Positions 41,620 through 51,402 of a DNA stretch of 64,000 bases are shown one piece after another. A model generated the notes under the pieces. The model did not search any database, was not told the DNA's origin, and worked only from the letters and a program-made list of their open reading frames with translations. Source of the DNA: Timema cristinae (lineage: Eukaryota; Arthropoda; Insecta; Phasmatodea; Timematidae). Location of the stretch: positions 58,600,346 to 58,664,345 of the forward strand of contig JBCFYV010000935.1 of NCBI GenBank assembly GCA_039000515.1, in the 5' to 3' direction. Positions within the stretch are counted from its first letter, which is position 1. Each line of letters begins with the position of its first letter. A program made the translations under genes and the position numbers.

Positions 41620-42165
41620 GGTTTATCTCTATAGTTTGATTTCAACTTTACAACAACAAAAAACTCCCCTCCACTTCAACCGATTCTTATTCACAAACTC
41701 TATTATTCTTTTTATCGACACTGTGACTTTTTGGTGCGGGCTCTCTATTTAAAGGCCAAGGTCACAGTCTAGTCACGTGATCACCTACAATAAAACTACA
41801 CGAAACATTAAAACAAAACAACATAATATCGTGTCTAAAAAGAAGAATAAAATGAGGTTTTTTAATGATGACTGGAAGAAAACATTTCGTGAGAGATTTT
41901 AGTTTCTTTTTATAGGGAAGGGGTTTTATTCCTATCAGTGTAGTTTTACCAAATGCAACTTGCATCATCATTTTGTTATTAGTGTTCATGGTTTTTTTTT
42001 ACTTGTTAGCCTTGCCATGAGTGCATGGAGCTGCCACTAGGGGCATTATCACTGGTGTGGGAGGTCCGGGTTTGAAGTCCACTTCCTCGTGAGGGTGTTT
42101 GTATTGCGTGAGATAAGCTAGAACCAGGGACAGTAAATAATAAAATAAATAACTGTGTTGCTTTG
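41620..42165. other. no supported gene
   Basis: Short frames on both strands, none with a recognised motif. Confidence 0.4.
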
Positions 42166-42167
42166 GG

Positions 42168-42265
42168 TGTTTAACACGCACTCTCTAAACACTAGACTTC
42201 CAGATACGACCTAGAAACTAACTCAATCTAGAACATTACACACCGACTCCTAGCACCTACTCGTA
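42168..42265 (+). mobile_element. fragment related to the SINE D 3' region
   Basis: TAACACGCACTCTCTAAACA, GATACGACCTAGAAACTAAC, CACACCGACTCCTAGCACC. Confidence 0.4.
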
Positions 42266-42384
42266 CTTAATGTATATCAGGAGGAACTCATATAATTATA
42301 CAAATATTAAATACAGGATGAGTCACTCGCTAGAGGTTCCAAACCTTTGTCATTATAATCTATCTATTTATAGTTCATTAGTTC

Positions 42385-42625
42385 ACCGTCACTCGCATTG
42401 TTTAACGCGCTACTATCGCAGTAGATTAGACTGCCGATGAATGGGAGATCGAGGTTCAAATCTCTGTCTGGTGTACTGAGGGTGGTTTTTATAAAATGTT
42501 TTTCTACTCTCCCTCCACACGCAATTGCGGGTACACTTACTATACATATAAACTTCCTAATCTCATTAGCGTAATTAATACATAAACGTGTAACCCGAAC
42601 GGCTAGTAAGACGTGGTGCTAGAAA
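42385..42625 (+). mobile_element. SINE B
   Basis: TGTTTAACGCGCTACTATCG, CTGCCGATGAATGGGAGATC, GAGGTTCAAATCTCTG (box B), ACGCAATTGCGGGTACAC, tail CCGAACGGCTAGTAAGACGT. Confidence 0.92.
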
Positions 42626-43118
42626 AAAGCTCACCGTTTGTTAACTGATTTACACTCTCTGGTTATTTGAGGGTACACTTCTGTTTTAACGGTTCGTTAA
42701 AAAGGGGGAGGGGGGGTAAACATTGTAGCTATGCATACGTAATAAGACAAGGTCACGGAAACTCGATTGTATTGAGCAAAGTTTGGGACTTCTGGTGAGT
42801 GAATCAACCTGTATATTCGTCAGCATCACTGGGAAACAAACTAAGGTCCCAAGAGTTGTGGTCGACCACTCTCATCATTTAGCCTAGAGGTCGAGTAACC
42901 GAACTTATAATTTTAATAACTACTTTTCGTTTACTAGATGATTTAAAACATGGTACCTTTACTTAGGCTACCATAAAAACAAGAACAAAAAGTTATAGAA
43001 ACTTTTTTCACCAACTTAAAACCTTACCTGGTTTCTAGCCCCAACTTATGTCACTGACAAACCAACAAGACTCATGCCTTTTAAAAGAGTAAAGACCACA
43101 TGATCACAGGTGTCGATT
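42626..43118. other. no recognised feature
   Basis: AT-rich with an AGGGGG run at 42705. No gene. Confidence 0.4.
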
Positions 43119-43119
43119 T

Positions 43120-43290
43120 AATCTCTTATATGGGGATGTATAGGACAGTTTTATAAGAAGTGCATCCTCATTTGCGTGGATAAAGGATGTGAAAACCTAC
43201 CGTGATACATCGCGTGTGATTCTACAGCTCCCACCATAAGTGGCTTGGGTTCGAACTTTGTTTGACCTCCACGCTGTCACTCAATAGCTT
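43120..43290 (-). mobile_element. SINE B-prime-like fragment
   Basis: TATATGGGGATGTATAGGAC, CTCATTTGCGTGGATAAAGG and GGGTTCGAACTTTG. Weak match to the B-prime order. Confidence 0.35.
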
Positions 43291-43432
43291 ACGCAGGATT
43301 GCGAAGTGGTTGGAGGGGGGTGTGGTCCTCAAGGGTGTGTAGGTGGAGGTTCATCCCAACCGCAGGAGGTAAAACTTTTTTTTTTACCATTATATACACC
43401 TGGAAGATTTTTTGGAAGGTTTTCTTATTGGT

Positions 43433-43706
43433 TTCATGTTTATTACCCGTTCGAGTTATACGCACTTAGGCTGTGTAATGGTAGGGTGATTGTGAGATGA
43501 AATGGAGGACCTACAGTTTAACGTAGGATCCGATCCACGGTGGAGGCCTGGCATTCCACACATTCACAAGTTGTGATTAATACACGTCTTGTCAGAGGTG
43601 AAGGAAGGGTTTGGCGATCAGATAAATCTGTGCCGGGACAGAGGATTGAATCCCGGACCCTCAGTACAGAATACTGACACCTTACCCCCTAGACCACCAG
43701 GTCACC
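43433..43706 (-). mobile_element. SINE A, 3' end truncated, 12-bp TSD
   Basis: Direct repeats TTTCTTATTGGT at 43421-43432 and 43707-43718. The usual GCACCGCGTCTTAC end is missing: the copy starts TTCATGTTTATTACCCGTTC. Loss of the exact 3' end inside an intact TSD is unusual for this family. Confidence 0.92.
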
Positions 43707-43718
43707 TTTCTTATTGGT

Positions 43719-44060
43719 ATTTGATAACTTGTTCATTTATATTTTTATTGGTATTTGTTAACTTGATCATTTATATTTTTACTAATATAAACGTGATAAT
43801 CTAACAAAATAATAAATAAATAAATAGGTAGCCCTAAATTAAAGTTGACATTAACCATCACAAAAATCAACGATTATTTATAATAGGTAAATGTCTATCT
43901 AGCCAATGTGCAACTAACTCCTCGATGGAACCACGTGTGAAACTGGGAGATTTGGAACCTGCCGCAATCTTCAGGACTTTAGGCCACTTCCTAGACTGCA
44001 AGAACATCAATTAGGACTAGGGAGGATCAACACAAGGTTGTGTGGCTCTTGATGTTTCCT
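43719..44060. other. no recognised gene
   Basis: A local duplication (TATTGGTATTTGWTAACTTG twice near 43711 and 43746) follows the SINE. The rest is unassigned. Confidence 0.5.
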
Positions 44061-44070
44061 TTGCTCACAA

Positions 44071-44655
44071 TGTTTAACTGGTCATAACTCCCCCCCTCCC
44101 CCCTATGTTATTTATCTTCGGATCTGCGTAGATCTTGAGGCATTGTTTAACTGGTCATAACTCCCTCCCTCCCCCTATGTTATTTTATCTTCGGATCTGC
44201 GTAGATCTTGAGGCATTGTTTAACTGGTCATAACTCCCTCCCTCCCCCCTATGTTATTTTATCTTCGGATCTGCGTAGATCTGAGGCATTGTTTAACTGG
44301 TCATAACTCCCCCTCCCCCCTATGTTATTTTATCTTCGGATCTGCGTAGATCTTGAGGCATTGTTTAACTGGTCATAACTCCCTCCCTCCCCCCTATGTT
44401 ATTTTATCTTCGGATCTGCGTAGATCTTGAGGCATTGTTTAACTGGTCATAACTCCCTCCCTCCCCCCTATGTTATTTTATCTTCGGATCTGCGTAGATC
44501 TTGAGGCATTGTTTAACTGGTCATAACTCCCTCCCTCCCCCCCTATGTTATTTTATCTTCGGATCTGCGTAGATCTTGGGGCATGTTTAACTGGTCATAA
44601 CTCCCCCTCCCCCCTATGTTATTTTATCTTGGATCTGCGTAGATTGGGCATCATC
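44071..44655. repeat. 73-bp tandem repeat, eight units
   Basis: Units start (TGTTTAACTGG) at 44071, 44144, 44217, 44290, 44362, 44436, 44510 and 44584. The only notable variation is in a C/T run and single indels. The last unit is truncated at GCGTAGATTGGGC. Confidence 0.96.
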
Positions 44656-44849
44656 AACTACATAAGGGGGGGGCTCAAGCCAACCCCGTGGTCACACTTC
44701 TATAAATGGTTATTTAGAGAAATATCTCAATTTGACTTTTAAATAGTTGTTTTAAGCTCCTTACCATTTCATATTTTGTTTGTAATGTGTATTACGTCAT
44801 AAAAAACTAAGATAATATTTTTTTAGTAAATCGATTTAATTTATCTGAG

Positions 44850-45062
44850 GTATTTAACGTGCACTTTTTGAACCGACTGATTAAATCAACACATGACTTA
44901 TAAACTAACTTAAATCTAAAACTGACACAACATCTAGCCCCCCCCCCCCCTCTTTCCCGACCATTAATTCATCAATGCGAAAGGGGAAAACCAACATTTC
45001 ATCAATGATAAATATTTCGACCATGCTTGGAATCGAACCTGGGTGATTTAAGTCAAGGTCTT
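44850..45062 (-). mobile_element. SINE E with adjoining SINE D-region fragment
   Basis: CACAACATCTAGCC, GACCATTAATTCATCAATGC, CATTTCATCAATGATAAAT and GGAATCGAACCTGGG give family E in reverse. TTTAACGTGCACTTTTTGAA and GACTTATAAACTAACTTAA (44850-44925) are the other block. Confidence 0.6.
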
Positions 45063-45159
45063 CATAATTGTATTCGATATACTATTTTTTTAGATGTTTA
45101 CGAATCTTGAATATCATAGGATTTGAGAGTCTCACCCAACTAACTCTTGATGGTATCCA

Positions 45160-45205
45160 AAGGAAAATATCGATGTTAGTGAAGTATCGATACTGTTTTT
45201 TCCTA
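45160..45205. mobile_element. hAT-like ATCGATA subterminal fragment
   Basis: GGAAAATATCGATGTTAGTG and AGTATCGATACTG match the right end of the element at 52.5-53.67 kb. Confidence 0.5.
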
Positions 45206-45650
45206 CAACCCAAGTTAGTCCCAACAGAAACTGCGCAGTGAGGCGGTCGGTCACAAACAATGGCCTTATTGTTTGTTAACTGTCTGGTCCCAATGTGATA
45301 AGCTTCAGGTAAGTAGCTGAGCATTCATTGAGAGGGGGAAGAAACAGGTGAGCGTAGCATTGCTATTAGTCTCACATGTTACCAGGAGAACAGAAGAAGG
45401 AGGAGGTTGCATGACTCATCCCTGTGATCACAAAGGAGCAGATTTCTGAAAGGGTGAAGGTCGACATTGTAAGGGCTAAGTTTAAAACTTTGATACTAAG
45501 AAGCAATGTCTCGTCTCGTACGAAGAAACTTTTAAAAACTTAAAAAACATTATTTTTTTTGTTGCAGTCAACATTGATAACATTTCAGTATATAATTATT
45601 TTTAATTTTATAATATATAAGGTCTATATACTTATTCGTTTTGTTTTATT
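45206..45650. other. no supported gene
   Basis: Purine-rich patches. No domain in the short frames. Confidence 0.4.
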
Positions 45651-45653
45651 TTT

Positions 45654-45665
45654 TAGCACCACGTC

Positions 45666-45709
<44 letters not shown>

Positions 45710-46050
45710 GCCCGCGTCTTGCTACCGTTCTGGTTATACGCACTTACGCTAGTGCAATGGTAGGGTGATTGTGAGATGAAATGGAGGACCTACAGTTTAA
45801 CGTGGAATCCGAACCACGGTGGAGGCCTGGCATTCCACACGTTCACAAGTTGTGATTAATACACGTCTTGTCAGAGGTGATTAGATAGGTTATATTCATA
45901 TGAAATGTACACGTATTCGCGTGGAGGGAGAGTGGAAAACCACTATGGGAAAAAATACCTTTAGTACACCCAACCTAGATTTGAACTACGATCTCTCCGT
46001 CATCAACAGTCTGGTCTACCACAAGAGTAGCACGTTAGACCACTGAGAAT
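45654..46050 (-). mobile_element. SINE B, interrupted by SINE A
   Basis: The B tail TTAGCACCACGTCTTA (45652-45667) is separated from the B body (45883-46050: GTATTCGCGTGGAGGGAG, ACTACGATCTCTCCGTCATC, GTAGCACGTTAGACCACTGA) by a SINE A and its TTA tract. Confidence 0.8.
45668..45882 (-). mobile_element. SINE A, headless, inside SINE B
   Basis: (TTA)n tail to about 45710, tail variant GCCCGCGTCTTGCTACCG, body to CGTCTTGTCAGAGGTGA. Insertion target is the tail of the SINE B. Confidence 0.9.
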
Positions 46051-46685
46051 ATATTATTCCAGCCCTTGTATTCAATATTGGTCTGAAAGAACGGTCCCCC
46101 TCCCCTTCCACTTACAAAAAAGGGTCGTAAGATTTTTTTAAAAAGGAAGAGATTACATAAAAAAAACTGGTTTGTATTGTATCATATTTTACCCCTCCAA
46201 CCTATATGCGTGTGTGCATGTTTTTTTAAAGGAATTGATATGTGAAAGATTAGTTTTTACTACTACACACCTGATGTTGGTGGACAATTGGACGGAACAG
46301 GTGAGTCAGGTAGGAATAAAAAACACTCTTCTTTTTTTAAATCGAGGGGAGTAGATGACAGGTGACAAGGGCTGAAGGTCAGGTAGTTTTAAAAAAAAAT
46401 TGTTTAGACCTATGATGAAATAAAAAAGGTGTGATGGGTAAGGTGGATTATGGAAAATTACAGCCACAAAAGAGAGAAACTTTGAAGAAAATGAAGTAAA
46501 ATATTACTGCAGCGAATAATAATGTTATAAGTAAAGTTTTATATTTCACAAAAAAGTGTAATGTCGAGCTATTGTGTTTATAAAATAAAGAGCAAACTTT
46601 ACACTCCTGCAAAGAAAAAAGAAAATACAAGTGAAATAGGAGAATAATTACACACACACGCACCGGTAGGCACGCAGATAAAGGC
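46051..46685. other. no supported gene
   Basis: AT-rich spacer; no repeat recognised. Confidence 0.4.
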
Positions 46686-46689
46686 GACA

Positions 46690-46812
46690 GTTTCATCTAG
46701 TCTGGTAGCTCGAATCACAGCAGAAGTACTGAAGTCTTTTCCCAGATCTTTTTTTTCCCACTCTTTCTCCACGTGAGTTAGGGTGCATTTCTTATAAATT
46801 ATACTTTATCTA
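46690..46812 (+). mobile_element. SINE B-like, diverged
   Basis: GTAGCTCGAATCACAGC (box B position), TTTTTTTTCCCACTC and CACGTGAGTTAGGGTGCATT. No tail. Confidence 0.5.
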
Positions 46813-46819
46813 TATCCCA

Positions 46820-47035
46820 ATATTCGAATATATTGAAAAATGACACTTGGACATGGGAATTGAACCCGGGACCTTTATTTTAGCGCATCAATACTCTGAA
46901 ATTGAGCTATTCCGAGATTGATCCCTGCTTAGGTTTATTCTTGACTCGTATTGGCGCTCTAAACCAAATGGTCTAGAGTTCAATTCCCGTGTCCAGGTGT
47001 CATTTTTCAATATATTCTAATATGATTCAGATACG
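46820..47035. mobile_element. two SINE C copies head to head
   Basis: Minus copy at 46825-46925 (AAAAATGACACTTGGACATG, GAATTGAACCCGGGACC, TGAAATTGAGCTATTCCG) and plus copy at about 46940-47030 (GTTCAATTCCCGTGTCCAGG, TGTCATTTTTCAATATATT). Outer arms AATATATTGAAAAATGACAC pair over about 35 bp. Confidence 0.75.
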
Positions 47036-47074
47036 GCTGATTTCCGTAATTAAAATCATTCAACTCCAACGCGT

Positions 47075-47107
47075 CGCCTTATATATATAATATTATATAT
47101 ATATATA
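47075..47107. repeat. (TA)n
   Basis: Interrupted TA runs. Confidence 0.85.
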
Positions 47108-47109
47108 CT

Positions 47110-47620
47110 TAATTGTATACCAATATCTCATTAGTTTAAATAGATAGTGAGGATAGATCTGACGGGTGTTATAAATTAATTAAAAAAACTATACATGACA
47201 CAGACACACATGTGCAGAACGTCAAACTTTGACAGCTAAAAATTTAAAATCTAATTTATGAAAATATTTTTTTAATAACAGAAAAGTTAAGATATTAATT
47301 ATAACGTTGACACTAGTTTATATGAGGATGCCTAAATTTGTGCTAAATAATATTATTAAAAGCCACTAACAAAATTTACAGGATGGGTCCGAAACAATTA
47401 GTCCGTTAAATAACGTAAAAATTAACACTTTAATTGAAAAATAAATATTCACTAGCTAAATAAAAGCAAACTTAATACAACACTTTTCCTCTTTTTGTAG
47501 ATAATGTCACTCAGGTTAGTTCCATCGGACGTCAGACAAATCTCACCACCTTGTTCATCATTTTCCTCAGCATATATATTCAAATTGTTTCCGCTCCACC
47601 CTATACAATCCATTTACCCT
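47110..47620. other. AT-rich, possible decayed repeat P
   Basis: TTTGACAGCTAAAAATT near 47230 recalls P. The rest is unassigned. Confidence 0.35.
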
Positions 47621-47627
47621 AAAAGGT

Positions 47628-47712
47628 GATAGTCTTACCCTGACAGATTACACTATGATCCTATCTAATAAGCTACACTATAGTATTATACAAGGTAAGA
47701 CTGATTGATACC
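47628..47712. mobile_element. short MITE-like repeat, copy 2
   Basis: AGTCTTACC and GGTAAGACT terminal arms, centre TAAGCTACACTATAGTA; matches 7525-7605. Confidence 0.6.
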
Positions 47713-47714
47713 TT

Positions 47715-48168
47715 TTTTTATGTAAACGGAGTGTACAGAGTTTTTTTTTCTATGAGCTACCTTTTTGTTTCCAGTGCATACCTGTAAAAAAAAAAGTGGG
47801 AATCTATTATATAATATTGTGTAGTCATATTATCTTGAGCTAGATGAGAGAGACTAGAATAGTCATAAAAGAAAAAAAAAAGTCAGAAGATTTGAGGGCA
47901 ATAAAGCACAAAAAAAAACCTCGTCTTTCCTTTCCTGTCTTTTTAAATGGAGGAGGCGATATTGTTTAGGGTCGAAAAAAAAGAAAGGAAGATGTGGCCA
48001 AAAGAAATAAACGGCTAAGATAAAATTCAGCCGAGCAACTGAAAAGGGAAAATAAGTCCCACAGGCCACAACAAACCTTCCCAAAAGTTTAGTCACGCGT
48101 TTCTAAACTTTCAAGCGACGGCATAAAGCGGCAACGCCGTTAAAGTATAAACAAAGGCTATACTTTAA
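47715..48168. other. no supported gene
   Basis: Poly(A)/poly(T) patches. A 77-codon minus frame is phenylalanine-rich because of them. Confidence 0.4.
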
Positions 48169-48170
48169 AC

Positions 48171-48896
48171 GGATGTTCATTAGATCTCATGTCATCTGCA
48201 TAAGGATGTTCATTAGATCTCATGTCATCTGCATAAGGATGTTCATTAGATCTCATGTCATCTGCATAAGGATGTTCATTAGATCTCATGTCATCTGCAT
48301 AAGGATGTTCATTAGGTCTCATGTCATCTGCATAAGGATGTTCATTAGATCTCATTTTATCTGCATAAGGATGTTCATTAGATCTCATGTCATCTGCATA
48401 AGGATGTTCATTAGGTCTCATGTCATCTGCATAAGGATGTTCATTAGATCTCATGTCATCTGCATAAGGATGTTCATTAGATCTCATGTCATCTGCATAA
48501 GGATGTTCATTAGATCTCATGTCATCTGCATAAGGATGTTCATTAGGTCTCATGTCATCTGCATAAGGATGTTCATTAGATCTCATGTCATCTGCATAAG
48601 GATGTTCATTAGATCTCATGTCATCTGCATAAGGATGTTCATTAGATCTCATGTCATCTGCATAAGGATGTTCATTAGATCTCATGTCGTCTGCATAAGG
48701 ATGTTCATTAGATCTCATGTCATCTGCATAAGGATGTTCATTAGATCTCATGTCATCTGCATAAGGATGTTCATTAGATCTCATGTCATCTGCATAAGGA
48801 TGTTCATTAGATCTCATGTCATCTGCATAAGGATGTTCATTAGATCTCATGTCATCTGCATAAGGATGTTCATTAGGTATCATGTCATCTGCAGTT
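48171..48896. repeat. 33-bp minisatellite, 22 units, no indels
   Basis: Unit GGATGTTCATTAGATCTCAT plus GTCATCTGCATAA. Unit starts are exactly 33 bases apart from 48171 to 48864. Variants: AGGTCTC in units 5, 8 and 12, AGGTATC in unit 22, ATTTTATC in unit 6, GTCGTC near 48685. Open frames run on plus (253 codons, period MFIRSHVICIR) and minus (241 codons, period MRSNEHPYADD). Variants are synonymous in one frame and non-synonymous in the other without a pattern, so translation is not supported. Confidence 0.98.
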
Positions 48897-48984
48897 GGAT
48901 GTTGATGGATTTACTGGACATCTTAATAGAATGAAATAGTAAATCCATACTGGAACCAGTGAACATGAAGTTTAAATGTCAGGT

Positions 48985-49155
48985 TTATTAAATCTAGTTT
49001 GTTTTAGACTGGGAAGTCAAGGTTAGAATCCCAGCTGGGTGTATTAAGGGTGATTTTCCTAAACAATTCCCCACCCTCCTTCTACGGAAATGCGGGAACA
49101 TTTCCATTAAATACTACCTTTCTCATACCTATCCTTAAAGCGTAATTTTTAATTT
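48985..49155 (+). mobile_element. SINE B-like, tail truncated
   Basis: GTTAGAATCCCAGCTGGGTG (box B position), GGTGATTTTCCTAAACAATT, TACGGAAATGCGGGAAC. Confidence 0.65.
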
Positions 49156-49184
49156 TATTATATTCTAGCTTTATTTATAGATTT

Positions 49185-49440
49185 TTTGCACCGCGTTTTA
49201 CTACCTTCTCGGTTTGTACGCCTATGTACTAATTAGACTGATCTGTTATGGATGAAGAAGATTGAATTTAGAGGAAGTGCACCCGAATTTGTATTGTGGG
49301 AGAGTGAAAAACTACTTTGAGGAGAAAAAAAATCAGTTCACATAGCCAGAATTTGAACCCCGATACCCCCACTAACGGCAGTATAGTATATTGCGAGAGT
49401 TATGCCTTAGACCATGCAGCCACAGAAGTGGGTCTTATTG
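49185..49440 (-). mobile_element. SINE B
   Basis: TTGCACCGCGTTTTACTACC, GAATTTAGAGGAAGTGCACC, AATTTGAACCCCGATACCCC (box B), CCTTAGACCATGCAGCCAC. Confidence 0.85.
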
Positions 49441-49535
49441 GTAACTATTAGAATGATATCTATCAAAAAATGACAGCTGAAAATCACATGACTTGACGTA
49501 TGAACACGTGAAAGTATATCTAGTAACTTTTCTAG

Positions 49536-50067
49536 GTCCCTCTCGCGTTAGACTAGTTAGACTAGTTAGACTAGTTAGTTAGACTAGTTAGATAGTTAGT
49601 TAGACTAGTTAATTAGACTGCCAATGACGGGAAGACCGGAGCTATGTCCCGGTCAGGTGTACTCAGGATTTTTTTTTTTCACTCTCCTTCGACTCAAATG
49701 TGGATTCACTTCATCTAAATTCAACCTTATCAATCTCTAACACTTATTGTAATTAGTACACACCTCGGTGGCGTAGTTAGCTAACGCGCTAGTTTCGTGT
49801 TGAGCTAAACTGCCGATGACTGGGTGATCGAGGTTCGAATATAGGTCGGGTGAAAGAACTGGGGGTGGTTTTCCATTCTCCCTCCATGAAAATGCGGATC
49901 CACTTCCTCCAAATTCAACCTTCCCTATGCCTAAACTATTAATTAGCGCAATTAGTACTTAAGCGTATAACCCGAAAGGGTAATAACACGCGGTGCTAAA
50001 TAAATAGAAAATATAGTAATTAGTATATAACCGAACAGAGAGTAAGTAATACGCGGTGCTAAAAAAA
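49536..50067 (+). mobile_element. SINE B (outer), 11-bp TSD
   Basis: Direct repeats AACTTTTCTAG at 49525-49535 and 50068-50078. The head contains a small local expansion of GTTAGACTA. Interrupted by a second SINE B. Tail after the interruption: TATAACCGAACAGAGAGTAA then GCGGTGCTAAAAA. Confidence 0.9.
49759..50015 (+). mobile_element. SINE B (inner), 10-bp TSD
   Basis: Direct repeats GTAATTAGTA at 49749-49758 and 50016-50025. CACCTCGGTGGCGTAGTTAG (box A), CGAGGTTCGAATATAGG (box B), ATAACCCGAAAGGGTAATAA tail. Inserted into the tail of the outer copy. Confidence 0.92.
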
Positions 50068-50150
50068 AACTTTTCTAGCTGTCTGATAAAAGTTATTCCT
50101 TGGACTGTAAACTTAGTTTGTTTCATTAGTAATTCCGTTTTACTAATTTA

Positions 50151-50615
50151 CAATTATTTAAATGATGGCCCTATTTCATATTAGCCAGACGATCATTCAT
50201 TATGTTCCAGACGTTGGTTGATATCCACACCCTCTTTGCAATTGTAATTTTGTCCTCGAAGCCAACACCAAGAGGACAAGAGATTCAAAACTCTTTGTGT
50301 TATGTAAGTTGAACTCGATACTTGTTTGAGATTACGTGAAAGATTTGAAGTAGAGATATTAAAGCTTTTGAACTGGTAGAAAATTCCCATTCGGAAAAAT
50401 GTTCTGATAAAAAAATTCAGGTAATTGAATCACAACGGAAGAGACTATTCGTCATGGCTTTGATTATTATTAAATTGAAGCGTCAATATAGCTGGTCTAC
50501 AACAACAGACCAACCTAATGATAGTACATATTCAACCGCCAAGCGCTATAGTCGATATGTGAGTGTGATAAAAGATAAATAGATTAGCTGTTATTACTTT
50601 ATTGTAACTCCAAAG
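50151..50615. other. no supported gene
   Basis: AT-rich, no repeat recognised. Confidence 0.4.
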
Positions 50616-50618
50616 ATT

Positions 50619-51132
50619 GATTCACACGCTCTCCGAAAAATAAAAAGCATACTCTGCGCAGTAATTCACACACTTTAAGTTGGCCCATAATGCATTGTAT
50701 CACTTTAAAGCAGCTGATTACTAACATATTTTATTTCCTAGTGGATAAACATATATTTTAGATCATTGTCCCGATGATTGTTTACAAATTATAATGTTGT
50801 GTCGTAGCACAATCCAATACATCGATAAACACGCTTTAAATTAACAGGTTATTTCAAATTCCTCACAACGGAAAACGAAACTGTCTGCTATCTTCTGGCT
50901 GTAGAGTACATGTGTTGTCAAATGTGCATGCGCACTGATTTAAGATGGTTGGTTCTGAGATTTGATTGGTTCTCCTGTGCCTAACATCTCGAGCAGAGCG
51001 GACAAAGTAGAGAATAGTCTAACTTTAGCAGAACAGCTCGCGCTGATGAGGTGGACATCTTGTGATTGGCTTAGAGCACGTCACGTGACCATGTTTCTGT
51101 TCTGCGCTAGTTTTTGGGCGAACGTGTGAATC
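50619..51132. mobile_element. 514-bp TIR element carrying promoter-like motifs
   Basis: GATTCACACGCTCTCCGAAA at the left is mirrored by the right end (reverse complement GATTCACACGTTCGCCCAAA); GCGCAG also corresponds about 25 bp inside. The right half is GC-richer, with GTGCATGCGCACTG (NRF1-like), two GATTGG CCAAT boxes and the palindrome GTCACGTGAC (51080-51089). No coding capacity and no certain TSD. PIF/Harbinger is a guess. Confidence 0.65.
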
Positions 51133-51154
51133 CACATTTATGATAGTTACCCAT

Positions 51155-51402
51155 TTCGGTGGCCGAATGGTCTAACGCGCTATTCTTGCATAGACTAGAC
51201 TGCCGGTGACGGGGAGATCGAGGTTCGAATCTCAATCGAGTGTACTGAAGGTTTTATTTTCCAAAATAGTTTTCCACTTCCCCTCCTCACAAATGTAGGT
51301 TCACTTTCTCTAAGTATATCCTTCCTAATCCTTAAAACATTATCTTAATTGGTACATAGGCGTATAAACCGAATGGGTAATAATGTGCGGTGCTAAGTAT
51401 TA
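51155..51402 (+). mobile_element. SINE B, full length
   Basis: CATTTCGGTGGCCGAATGGT (box A), CTGCCGGTGACGGGGAGATC, GAGGTTCGAATCTCAATCG (box B), tail CGAATGGGTAATAATGTGCG. Confidence 0.94.

Larger units (their letters stand above)
49460..50150. repeat. repeat P, split by nested SINE B
   Basis: The best P copy: AAAAAATGACAGCTGAAAATC, ACATGACTTGACGTATGAAC, AAAGTATATCTAGTAAC to 49535, resuming at 50068 with AACTTTTCTAGCTGTCTGAT. Confidence 0.8.

Noticed and set aside
48171..48896. Possible CRISPR array
   Set aside because: Units are contiguous with no unique spacers, and the context is a eukaryotic repeat landscape. The same applies to the 36-, 39- and 73-bp arrays.
48158..48934. Two long open frames (241 and 253 codons) on opposite strands
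   Set aside because: Both are the reading of one 33-bp repeat in stop-free frames. Substitutions do not favour synonymous sites in either frame, and no flanking coding sequence exists.
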